DNA of 64,000 bases, from the NCBI GenBank assembly GCA_034509755.1, contig CM067549.1:39321305-39385304 (forward strand). Direction: 5' to 3'. Origin of the DNA: Anisodus tanguticus (lineage: Eukaryota; Streptophyta; Magnoliopsida; Solanales; Solanaceae). The stretch's first letter is position 1, and every line of letters starts with the position of its first letter. The notes beneath the pieces are model-generated. The model saw only the letters and a list, made by a program, of their open reading frames with translations, was not told the DNA's origin and made no database searches. Below are positions 1 through 11,400 of this stretch, piece after piece. The position numbers were made by a program, and so were the translations under genes.

Positions 1-629
1 CCAATCATGTTTACCAAACATTTATATCAAATATTAAAAGATTTACAAGTTGGTAATATATTTATAATAAATTTACTCTTACCAATCACGTGAGATGATT
101 ATATTAAAGAGTAGTTACACTACAACTCATGTTCAATTTTTCATTTTATTGAACTGAAGTTTAATCAATTGATGTTATATTTTTTAGAAAGACCTTCTAG
201 TAACGTATTAATTTTTTATGAACTATGACTTGCTCATTTGGTAAGATTATATAATAATTGAGAAAGTTTTGATGGTTTTCACAACGTGTGAGTTTTTATG
301 TCTATAAGAAAAAATATAACTTAAGAAATTCAAATTGTATGTCGAAACAAAACTTCAACTTCAAATCATTATGATTTCATCTCATAATTTCAAATCATTT
401 CTAACGCTCCTTATTTTAAACCAAAATAAAAAGGTTAAGTAGACACTTATTTTAAACCGAAAGGAGTAGCTTTTAATTAATGTTGTTTGTTGTCATACGT
501 ACTACGCCTACGCACTCTGTTCATCGTATTAATGATTTTTTTTTGGTACATTGACTAAACAAAGTTTTTAAACTCTTTCATAAGCCATATGACTTAAATC
601 ATATTAATGAATATTGTCACAGTTAAATA
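1..629. other. AT-rich intergenic DNA, no gene seen
   Basis: No supportable reading frame or RNA gene. Around 405-467 two short near-copies of a TTATTTTAAACC motif lie between CTCC and GGAG, which resembles the eroded ends of a Stowaway-type MITE, but this is too short to annotate separately. Confidence 0.5.
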
Positions 630-712
630 ACAACAACAATATTATGTGAGTGTAACCTCATAAATTAGGTCCGGGAAGGATAGGATATAAGTAGAACTTA
701 CCCCTATTTTTA
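630..712 (+). mobile_element. Fragment of a SolS/TS-type SINE
   Basis: The stretch runs from a CAACAACAAT-like start through 'ggtccgggaaggatagg' to 'acttacccctatttttat'. The same order of motifs is clearer in the copy at 24832-24975 and is typical of the 3' part of nightshade SINEs. The remaining 3' part is absent: the next bases begin the inverted-repeat element at 715. The pol III box region is not recognisable, so this is a dead fragment. Confidence 0.4.
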
Positions 713-714
713 TA

Positions 715-1328
715 AGGGCAAAGGTGCATATATATCTCTCAATTTTGTGATTTAGAGCAGTTATACCTCCGTTATAGTAGTTGTGGATATATATATCTGT
801 CGTTACAAAATGGTGCAAATATATCCGTTTTGCTGATAATTCTTTTTAAAAATATTTTATCTTTTTTTTTTGAATTAAAAAAAAAAACTACGGGACTTTA
901 AGAAAAAAGTCTACACATTTTTTTAGTAGACATATTTCTCTAAAGTCACATGATAATTTTTTTCTGCTGTATCGAGTCTGGTTCGTTTAAAAAAAATGAG
1001 TAGACTTATTCTTTTTAAAACCACGAAGATATTTTTTTAAATAAATCAGACCCGATCAACCAGAAAAAAATTACTATGTGGCTTTATAAAAAAATATGTC
1101 TACAAAAAAAAAGGATACACTTTTTTTAAAGCGACGAGACATTTTTTTAAATTAAAAAATAAGCTAAACTATTTTTTATAAAGTTTTCGTCAGTGAAAAG
1201 GATATATTTGCACCATTTGTGTATATTTACACCAATTTATAACGACATGAGTATATATCCATCACTTTTATAACGATGTATATCTAATCTAAATGGCAAA
1301 ATTTAGAGGTATATTTGCACCTTGCCCT
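715..1328. mobile_element. Non-autonomous TIR element (MITE), about 614 bp
   Basis: The left end 'agggcaaaggtgcatatat' is mirrored by the right end '...atatttgcaccttgccct', giving matching inverted termini about 20 bp long. Further inverted similarity runs inward: 'tggtgcaaatatatccgtttt' near 811 against the stretch around 1200-1215. The interior is AT-rich with no reading frame. I could not find a convincing target duplication (flanks are 'tttttata' and 'atgtataat'), so the superfamily is open; Mutator-like is a guess. It starts 56 bp beyond the stop codon of the GT47 gene, so it probably lies in or next to that gene's 3' UTR. Confidence 0.6.
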
Positions 1329-1383
1329 ATGTATAATAACATTATATATCAAGTGTGTAAATAAAGACTAATATTTTTTTTTA

Positions 1384-2055
1384 TCAATTAGTAGACAGTC
1401 TAAGATTGAGTCTCTTCAACCACACTGAGTGAAGTAGGGTGTAGATTACATCAAAGGGTTGAGCTGGTCGATGCACCTTGAAATGCCTTTGCAATCTCCT
1501 CACTCTTTTTTGCATTCTTAAGTACTTACCATGAGAAACTCCTTTCAAGATTGTCTTTAATTCTCGGATTTTGTCAACCGGAACACTGACTGAGAACTGA
1601 CTCCAATCAAGAACATCACTAAATGGCAAGGAATAATTTTCTGAAATTATCACAGGAACGCATCCCGCGTAAATGGCTTCAGCAATTCTTGGACTTGCAA
1701 CTTCATATCCACTCGGAGCTAAACAAAACTTGCTCTGACCCAATAAATATGTGTAATTTTGACCCACTGTGAGGTACTCGTGCACTCGCATTTCGTCGTC
1801 TTTACCTTTCCAGTGTTGAAGCAAAGTTTGTCTAATGTAGCCATGTGATCCACCAGCAAAGAAGGCAAGAATTGGGCGATTGGTTGGGTGTAAGCCTAGG
1901 TCTGGGGGTGCAAGATTGAGAGTGTTGGCTAATCCATATATCTCAGGCAATGAAATGTCTCTTTTGGGTTGGAATCCTTCTGAGGTATTGGCATTGCATA
2001 ACACTCTGATGAAGTTCTTGAAGAGCTTTGGATTTCCACTTGAAATTTCTGGTGC
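1384..2055 (-). CDS. GT47 gene exon 4: catalytic C-terminal half
   Basis: A pyrimidine-rich tract and ACTCAATTCAG|GCACCA mark the acceptor at 2056-2057. The exon encodes 223 residues and a TGA stop. It starts APEISSGNPKLFKNFIRV and carries the sugar-nucleotide-binding type block SKFCLAPSGYEVASPRI with EAIYAGCVPVII, as in the C-terminal half of GT47 proteins. The frame seen upstream of 2055 (hydrophobic, starting at 2097) is intron read-through and should be excluded. Transposon sequence begins about 50 bp upstream of the acceptor. Confidence 0.9.
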   Translation of the reverse strand, partial: APEISSGNPKLFKNFIRVLCNANTSEGFQPKRDISLPEIYGLANTLNLAPPDLGLHPTNRPILAFFAGGSHGYIRQTLLQHWKGKDDEMRVHEYLTVGQNYTYLLGQSKFCLAPSGYEVASPRIAEAIYAGCVPVIISENYSLPFSDVLDWSQFSVSVPVDKIRELKTILKGVSHGKYLRMQKRVRRLQRHFKVHRPAQPFDVIYTLLHSVWLKRLNLRLSTN

Positions 2056-2379
2056 CTGAATTGAGTACCAAAATAATAAAACAAAGAGAAAATACATTTT
2101 TCATCCTTAAACTTACTCGTTTTAGCAATTAAATTTTACGAGCATTTATATACCCATAACAACTTTTAAGTTAATTAAATACAACCTTAACAGCTGACGT
2201 GTCAAATAAAAAAACTCTTAGCGCGTAAATAGCAAAAAATTGAAAAGGAAAAACAGGTGGAGCCCCCTTTATTTACTTTTCAGCCCCTACCATCTCCTTC
2301 ACATCCCCACCCCCAACCAAACCCACCTATATTCTTCCCGCCCGCTGCCCCCACCTCACCCCTCCAACCCACCTTCTTC

Positions 2380-2415
<36 letters not shown>

Positions 2416-5400
2416 CGAATATTCTCAGAATATTCTCCGTATATTTTGTAATAATGGTAGATGTATAATTAAGGTAACTTAGGATTCTAACTGTATTAGG
2501 AATCAACCTTTGTAAGGTAAGTTAGGATTCGTACCATATTAGGAATCAACCTTGTACAGCTATATATATTGTGAATAATGAAAGGAATCCCTAAGGGAAA
2601 TTATTCAATCTTTCAATGGTATCAAGAGCCTAAAACCTAAATCTCTCCTCTTCCTTATTCTTGGCCGAAATTAGCAATTTTTTTTCTGATTTCGCAGGAA
2701 AAAAAAAAATTCTGCTTTCTTCTTCTCTTCCTCGGCCAAACCAGAAAATTCCCTTCCCTTCCCTCGGCAGGCGGCAACCATGTCTTCCCCCCCAAATTCC
2801 GGTTCATCCACTGGCACAATTGACAACCCCTCTCAACGTTCAGTATCTTCTTTTCATCCGGCATTCGCTGTTAACAACATCAAGAATTTTATCCCTATAA
2901 TTCTTGACCAAGAAGACTGTCAATATTCCATGTGGATGGAACTATTCTACATTCATGCATGTGGATACAACGTGCTCGATCATATTGACGAATCTGCTCC
3001 TCGTCCCACCGATGTTACAGACTCAATCTGGCGTCGTCTTGACGCCATCGTCAAACAATGGATCTACGACACCATCTCCAAAGACCCATTGTGCACTATC
3101 ATGAAAACAAAAAGGTGCTACGGCACGTGAACTTTGGGTCCGGCTAGAAGAAATCTTTCGGACAATAAAAATACTCGGGCCGTATATTTGGAAGAGCAAT
3201 TCAATAATACCCGCCTCGAGAATTTTAACAACATGTCCGAATATTGTAAGCAACGAAACTCATAACCGATCAACTATCCAACGTCGGGACTTCGTTTCGA
3301 AAACCAAGATGGTGCTTCAACTTGTTGCGGGTTTACCAAAAGGTGAATATGACACACTCGTGCAACAATGATTCAACAAGCCGACCCTCTCCCAAGTTTC
3401 AACAAGGCACGTTCACAACTATTGTTGGAAGTAACTAGACGTGCTAAACAAGAGGAACATAATCAAAAGGCGTTAGCCGTTGACGGATGGCAACACACGA
3501 CCGACCAAAGAAACCGAACGATTCCGCCCAAAGCGGCGCAGTTAGCAGAGTGGCGGAGGTCGTGGCGGCGGAGGTCGCAACAACAAAGGCAAGGGCCGCG
3601 GAAAGGGCCAACACACCCGGTGGATGGACAACGGCCAACCACCGGACAAAAGAAGGCAGACGGCAGCAGCGGTGGCCCAACCAGGCCAGAATCCGGGCCT
3701 CGCCGCATGCCCGTACCCGACCGTAGGGGCCTGGGTTCCAACAGCCTTGGTCGACCGGCCTCTCGGGCCATGCCCCGCCACCCAGCGAGCCCACGAGCGA
3801 GCGACAACAGCCCACCCGATGATGGCGGTCCCGGCGGCCTACAAGCAGACCCACGCGCAATCCAAAGAAGAAGCAGCACTGCGGCAGCAAAGATTCGCAA
3901 GCAGAGCCAACACCGGCCCCGACCGATTTGGGCCGAGGCATACACCACCGTGAACCTTCAACAGCCCGACGAAAATTGGTACATGGACACCGAGCCACAT
4001 CTCACCTCACCCGGTCGTCGGGTAACATATCTCAACTACGTCGGCTAAAGTGTCCTCAATTTATTACTATCGGCAATGGTCATCGCATTCCAATTGAAGG
4101 TTACGGTAACACACACACCAAACATCCACACCCACCTTTCTCCATAAACCATGTCCTATACACACCTAACATCATTAAAAACTTAATCTCTCGTTAGAAA
4201 ATTCACTAGCAATAATTACGTGTCTGCGTCGAATTTGACCCTTTTGGCTTTTCGTGAAGGAACTCAATACGGGGAAAATTCTTACACGCCGCAATAATAG
4301 TGTGGGAGATCTCTACCCATTCACTCAATCTTCCGCCGACGGACCGCAAGCACCTTATCCCTTGCGGCGATCTCTCCCTCAACTTGGCACAACAGACTCG
4401 GACACCCGGAGACCCGCTTTTACTTTTCTTAGGACTTCTAAGCGTATTCAATGTAATAATGGGAAAATTGCCCAACAAGTGTTTTTCTTGTCCACTAGGC
4501 AAACATACTCGTCTTCCCTTTATGTCATCAAACAGTGTTACTTTTTCTCCATTTGATATTGTTCATGCTGATTTGTGGACATCTCCGATTGCTAGCTCTT
4601 TGGGTCATAAATTCTATCTAGTATTCTTGGATGATTTTTCACATTTTGTATGGATTTACCTACTGAAATTCAAATCTGAAGTTTTTGCAAAATTCCTCGA
4701 GTTTCAAAAATTCATTAAGACACAATTTGAAAAACCTATTAAATCATTCCAATGTGATAATGGACGTGAATTTAATAACTCGGCATTTCACAATTTGTGT
4801 TCTAAACAAGGCATGGTTTTCCGTTTTTCTTGTCCCTATACTTCTTCCCAAAACGGAAAGGTTGAAAGAATTATACGTACCATCAATAACATGGTTCGCA
4901 CACTTCTGTTTCATGCCTGCCTACCACCGCCTTTTTGGGTCTATCTTTGTCAAAATGGTAGAATCCCTTCTAAATATTTTACCAACTAGCACACTCCAAA
5001 ACAAAACTCCTACGAAAATCTTATACCGTAGGCGACCATCATATGATCACCTACGTATTTTTGGATGCTTATGCTACCCCAACATAGCCTCCATCGCACC
5101 CCACAAACTTGCCCCTCGCACTCTTCCATGTGTCTTCCTTGGTCTATCTCCTAATCATCGGGGCTACTTGTGCTATGACATTGCTACTCGCAAAATCATC
5201 GTCTCCCGTCACGTCACCTTTGACGAGACAACCTTTCCTTTTTCAAATCTCCGTAAATTTCGGACCACCGATTACATCTTTCTCGATGAACCAAGTCTGT
5301 CCCCGGTCATCCAAAATCTATACCAACAGCAGCCCCCACCGTTTCGATAGTCCCACCGTCCGGCACCACCCCACCAGCTCCTCGCTCACCCCTACGGCCC

Positions 5401-8400
5401 CCGGTCGAGTCACCTGCGCCACCGGCGACACTATCGCCCACCGGTCCGAACCGGTGGACCAAAGAACCTCACGCGCCCCGACCCTCCACCACCGCCCTCA
5501 CATCGCATGGAGACTCGTGCACAACACGGGATCTTCAAACCCAAGGTTCAATTCAATCTCTCCACACAAACCTTATCACCCATTCCAAAAAATCCAAAAC
5601 TAGCAAAATTGGACCCAAATTGGAATGCGGCCATGTGCGAGGAATTTAACGCTTTAACTAAGCAGAACACTTGGGATTTGGTACCTAGACCAGCTGGTGT
5701 GAATGTTATCCGGTGTATGTGGCTATTTCGTCACAAGTTCAAAGACAGTGGTGACTTAGAGAGGTATAAGGCAAGACTAGTTGACAATGACACTAATCAG
5801 CATGAGGGTATTGATTGTGGTGAGACATTCAGTCCGGTTGTTAAATCGGCCACTATTCGGATTATTCTCAGTATTGCTATGGGCATGCATTGGCCGATTC
5901 ATCAGCTTGATGTCAAGAATGCGTTTCTTCATGGGGATTTGAAAGAGACTGTGTACATGCATCAGCCTCCTGGCTTTGTTCATCCGGCAGCTCCGCAGTT
6001 TGTGTGTCGTCTCAGGAAATCATTGTATGGATTGAAACAGGCACCCCGCGCTTGGTATGATCGGTTCGCTAGGTATCTTCTGCAGATTGGTTTTGTATGT
6101 AGCAGGTGTGATATATCTCTCTTCACGCTTCACCGAGGTAGCAGCACTGCATATTTGCTATTATATGTCGATGACATTGTTCTTACTGCCTCATCTGACG
6201 GGTTGAAGAATGAAATCATTGCTCTACTCAAAACTGAATTTGCTATGACTGACATGGGCAAGCTAAGTTATTTTTTGGGTATATCGGTGACAAGATCTGC
6301 AGCCACTATGTTCCTGTGTCAGCGTAAGTATGCAGAAGAGATAGTGTACAGGGCCAAGATGGCAAATTGTAAAATTATGCCAACTCCGGTGGACTCAAAA
6401 TCCAAGCTTAGTGCTAATGACGGTGCGCCAGTTTTTGATCCCACTCTATATCGGAGTCTAGCAGGTGCTCTTCGATCTTACATTCACTAGGCCTCGATAT
6501 TGCATATGCCGTTCAGCGGTGTGTGTCTGTTCATGCACGACCCCCGAGAGTCCCATTTTGCCGCCCTCAAACGTATTATCGGATATGTTAAGGGCACACT
6601 AGACTTTGGTTTACATCTATACACCTCTCGCCCAACCAAGTTGCTAGCCTACACGGATGCGGATTGGGCGGGATGCCCCGACACACGTCGCTCCACCTCG
6701 TGTACTTGTGTATTTCTAGGGGATAATCTTATCTCATGGTCCGCCAAGCGGCAGCCACGCTATCCCGTTCGAGTGCTTTGAAGCGATATCGCGGAGTTGC
6801 TAATGTTGTCGCCGAGATCCGTTGGCTCCGAAATCTTCTTTTGGAGCTCCGGTGTCCATTGCGCAAGGCGTCTATAGTCTATTGTGACAACATATCTGCT
6901 ATCTAGATGTCTCATAATCCAGTCCAACATCAGCGGACTAAGCATATTGAGATGGATATCCACTTTGTGCGAGAGAAGGTTGCCCGTGGTCAGGTCAAAA
7001 TTTTACACGTGCCTTCCTCTTATCGGTATGCAGACATTTTCACAAAGGGACTACCGCGACAGCTCTTCACCGACTTCCGATCCAGCCTTAGCATTCGGCC
7101 TCCTCCCGCTCCGTCTGAGGGGGAGTATTTGCGAATATTCTCAGAATATTCTCCGTATATTTTGTAATAATGGTAGATGTATAATTAAGGTAACTTAGGA
7201 TTCTAACTGTATTAGGAATCAACTTTTGTAAGGTAAGTTAGGATTCGTACCATATTAGGAATCAACCTTGTACAGGTATATATATTGTGAATAATGAAAG
7301 GAATCCCTAAGGGAAATTATTCCATCTTTCAATATATATATATATGCGTATGTGTTTTTGTGTGGGGAGACGACAGGGAAAGAACAATGAAACGATGGCC
7401 ATGGTGGTAGCGACCATTTTCTCCATCTTCACCACCAAAAAAACAACCCCATTACCCCAATTCCCAAAATCTGAAAACCCAAAAACACACACACTCAGAT
7501 CAAAATCTTGTTGATTTTTCAAAAATATTAAAATTTCTCCCGCCTCCCCGCCACCACCTTCTTTCTTTCTTTTTTCTCTCTGCCGCCACCACCGCCTTCT
7601 TTCTCTTTCTTTTCATCACTGCCAATTTTCTCAATAGCTCGTGATGCATTGACATGGCCAGGGAATGGGGGACTGGTAGGAAGCAATCGGAGTTCTCGCC
7701 GGAGATGATGGCAAAAGCGGCCACTTAAAAAAGAATAATATGGGGAAAGGAAAAAAATGAAAACTAAATTTATTTATTATCTGACGTTTTATTGACGTGT
7801 CGTTGAGGTGGCGCGCATGTGTATCACCTTCCAATCATGAGATTGGTATTGCATGTGTAAGATGATATTTAATTCATAAGAAAGTTGTTTAGGGGCTATT
7901 TAAACACTTATAAAGTTATGGTGCTAAAGTGAGTTTTTGAGATAAATAAACAAATGATATTCAGCTAGTCTTGAAATTTGTGAGAGCGTTCACGACAATA
8001 TATTGCGAGGCAATTTTAAATAAATACCTGGACTACATATATAGCGAATTTATGCTCATTGTTAGAATATTATCATTATTGATATTATTATTAATGTAGT
8101 ATCATTGTATATATGGTAAGAAGTAAGAAGTTATTAGGGATTAGTGATTAGGAAGATTAGTAGGGATTGTTATCAATTAGGAAGATTAGAGGCTTGATTT
8201 CTCTAATCATTAATTGTATATTGTGTATATAATTTGCCCTATATGGAAGAATAGATTGGGGAAAATATTTCTTCTATTATGGTATCAAGAGCCTAAGAAA
8301 AGATCCAATTTTTTTTCTTTCTTATCAATTTTCGTCCAAAATCCTACCATTGGCCGAAAATAATTTTTTTTTCTTTCTCTTTCATTCTTCTCAAATTTTC

Positions 8401-11400
8401 GTCTAGAACCCTTCTTGACCGAAACTTTTTGAATATTTTTTTTACTCTCCATTATTGATCTTCATTTTTGTTCCATCAAACCAACAATATCTGAATCCAA
8501 ATCCCTTTATCATCCAGCTTTAGCCGTTCAAACATAAAAAACACATATTTTCATCACTCTTGAGATGGAAAATGTTCACTATGCAACATGGGCAGAACTA
8601 TTCAAAATATGTTGCCGCTCTCACCGGGTTATTCATCACATAATCCCACCGGTAAATCACAAAGGGAAGGAATCATTGACAGGTGATAACTTGGAACTGT
8701 GGGAAACTCTTGATGCCACAGTTCTTGGATGGATTTACGCAACAATCTTTTCAGATTTGTTGCACACAATAATGGAACCAGATTCCACTGCAAAGGAAGC
8801 TTGAGATCACTTGCGGGACATTTTTCAAGATAATAAAAAATTTCGCGCCATGACATTGGAATAAGAATTCTCCACCATAGATATGTCGGATTTCCCAAAT
8901 GCATCGGCATATTGTCAACGCTTGAAGATTTTGTCCGACCAACTTAAAAATGTTGGTTCGCCACTCACCAACAACCGATTAGTCCTACAATTGGTTGCGG
9001 GGCTTACCGATGCCTATAGTGGTGTGGGAACGCTCATTCGCCAAAGTAATCCACTACCCCTATTCTATCACGCATGTTCCATGTTAATTCTTGAAAAGGC
9101 TCGCGAAAAAGACAGCCACAGTTCCAAATTCGATTTTTGTTGCCACCAATAATAATTCCATGAATTTTGAACAACAAAACCGAGAACAAAAAGGATGAAA
9201 TGGTAATAAAAACCAAAATGGTAATAACCGAAATAACAAAAATGGTGGAAATAAAAATTCCAGCGGCGGCGGTGGTGGTAAACAAGGCGGCAGAACCAAC
9301 TCCGGGGGACAACAGGGGCAACACAGTAGCGGGACAGGCCACTGGGCCTGGTAGTGGTCGTGGGCCGCACCGCCCACCCATTCCCAATGGAAACTCGGGA
9401 TAGGCCAGCCTACAGGTCCACTGGCCAGCCCAGTGGCTACTCCAACTTTCAGTGTTCTGGGCTACGATAGAATGCAAATTCCAGCAGCAGTTCAGTGGCA
9501 AATGGGCCACTGCCAACCCAGTGGTAGGAGGCCCACTCGGTTGTGACCTACCCAACAGATATAGAGTCTGCAATGCACACTCTCGGACTTAATCCACCAG
9601 ATTCAAATTGGTATATGGACTCCGGAGCGACGTCCCATATGACGTCCTCCCAAGGTAATCTCTCATCCTATTTTAGTTTGAGCAATGATAATGGAATAAT
9701 TGTCGGAAATGACCATTCAATTCCAATAAAAGGGTATGGTTCTAGCAAATTGTCACCACCAAACCCACCAATTGTTTTAAAGAATATCCTTCATTCTCCT
9801 AAATTAATCAAAAACTTGATCTCTGTTAGAAAGTTTACTACGGATAATTGAGTATCTGTTAGTTTTGACCCTTTTGGATTTTCCGTGCATGATTTTCAGA
9901 CGGGGAAGCTTCTCATGAGATATGATAGCAATGGGGAGCTCTATCCAATAAATCCACCAAATCAACAGTCCAAGTTTCAATCTACTTTTGCAGCCTTGGG
10001 ACCATTTTATGGCACTAACATTTAGGATATCCGGGAGAGTCTGTTTTGGCCTCTCTTAAACAAAATAAATTTATTTCTTGTACCCAAACACGGACTTTAA
10101 ATAAGTGTCATGCTTGTGCGCTTGGTAAACATGTTAAATTGCCATTTATTTCTTCTACTTCATGCACTCTTATGCCATTTGACATTTTACATTGTGATCT
10201 TTGGACATCACCTGTTTTGAGTTCTTCGGGTCATAGATATTTTTTACTCTCACTACATGACTACTCTAATTACTTGTGGACATTCCCTTTGTCGAAAAAA
10301 TCACAAGTGTTTTCCACTTTTCTCACATATAGAGCATTCGTCCGAACTCAATTTGAACGTGATATCAAAAATATTCAATGTGACAATGGGAGGGAGTTTG
10401 ACAATAAACAGTTTTGGGATTTTTTCAAAACAAATGGTATAAATTTTCGTCTGTCTTGTCCTCACAATTCATCACAAAATGGAAAGGCGGAACACAAAAT
10501 TAGAACCATAAACAATATTGTTAGAACATCTCTTGCTCATGCTTCACTTCCCCCGGTATTTTGGCATCATGCACTCCAAATGGCCACTTACATGTTGAAT
10601 ATCCTTCCTCATAAAACATGTCTTACCAAGCTCCTCTAAAAATACTTTATTTACGAGAGCCCTCATATAATTATTTAAGAGTGTTTGGTTGTCTTAACTA
10701 CACTCTCTTTCCATCTACCACAATCACAAAACTCCAAGCCCGATCTACTCCATGTGTTTTCTTGGGATATCCTACTAATCATCGCGGTTACGAATGTTAT
10801 GACATTTCTTCCAAAAGAATAATTATAAGTCGTCACATAATTTTTTATGAAACGAGTTTTCCATTTGCTAAGATACATGAAACCGGGACTCATACCTATG
10901 ATTTTTTGGATGATGATAAGCTTTCGTATCTAACACATTTTTTCCACAGCTCGGTACCCACGGAGAGTGCCAGAAATTAGAGTTGTTTGGGCCCACCAGA
11001 CCAAAGAATACAGGCCCAGCCGCGTGAAAATTGATCACAACAGACTAGGCCTTTGGTTCTGAGGCCCAGTAATCCTTTCCCCACACAACCACAACCAACT
11101 GACCAATTGGTCCAATTCAAGGCTCCAACCCCACTCCAGAACACACGATCCACTGCCATTCTATGCCAAAACCCATTGGACAGTGACGTCCAGCCCACTT
11201 CCTCGATCTCGGTCAGTGGCGTCCGTCCACTGGCCATGCCATTAGTCTGGTGACCCGTAGTCAATATGGAATTGTCAAACCCAATACCAAATATAGTCTA
11301 CACACCCAGGTCTCGAAATCACCTTTGCCTCGTAACCCAGTGTCTGCTCTAAAAGACCCTAATTGGAAAATGGCCATGGATGATGAATATCACACTCTAA

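Larger units (their letters stand above)
2414..7331 (+). mobile_element. Copia A: LTR retrotransposon, 4.9 kb, both LTRs
   Basis: Two 202-bp LTRs (2414-2615 and 7130-7331) differ at about four positions by eye. A tRNA-Met-type primer site follows the first LTR and a purine tract (gagggggagtat) precedes the second. The order gag, protease, integrase, reverse transcriptase, RNase H is that of Ty1/copia. Short LTRs and compact size fit the Ale/Retrofit group (inferred). gag and the gag-protease region are frameshifted, integrase has one frameshift and the RNase H part is broken twice, but the reverse transcriptase is an open frame. It lies in intron 3 of the GT47 gene, antisense to it. Confidence 0.92.

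Noticed and set aside
2056..2097. Hydrophobic N-terminus in the frame of GT47 exon 4
   Set aside because: It could look like a signal peptide with its own start, but it lies upstream of a good acceptor at 2056-2057, and the conserved protein continues from exon 3. It is intron sequence.
3444..3998. Long open frames on the minus strand opposite copia A
   Set aside because: They arise from the GC-rich, arginine/proline-rich gag tail on the plus strand. No domain match, and the sense strand has the collinear gag-protease remnant.
5507..6490. RT with YVDD as a possible endogenous pararetrovirus
   Set aside because: Integrase precedes it, LTRs and a primer site flank it, and there is no movement or coat protein. 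It is a copia retrotransposon.
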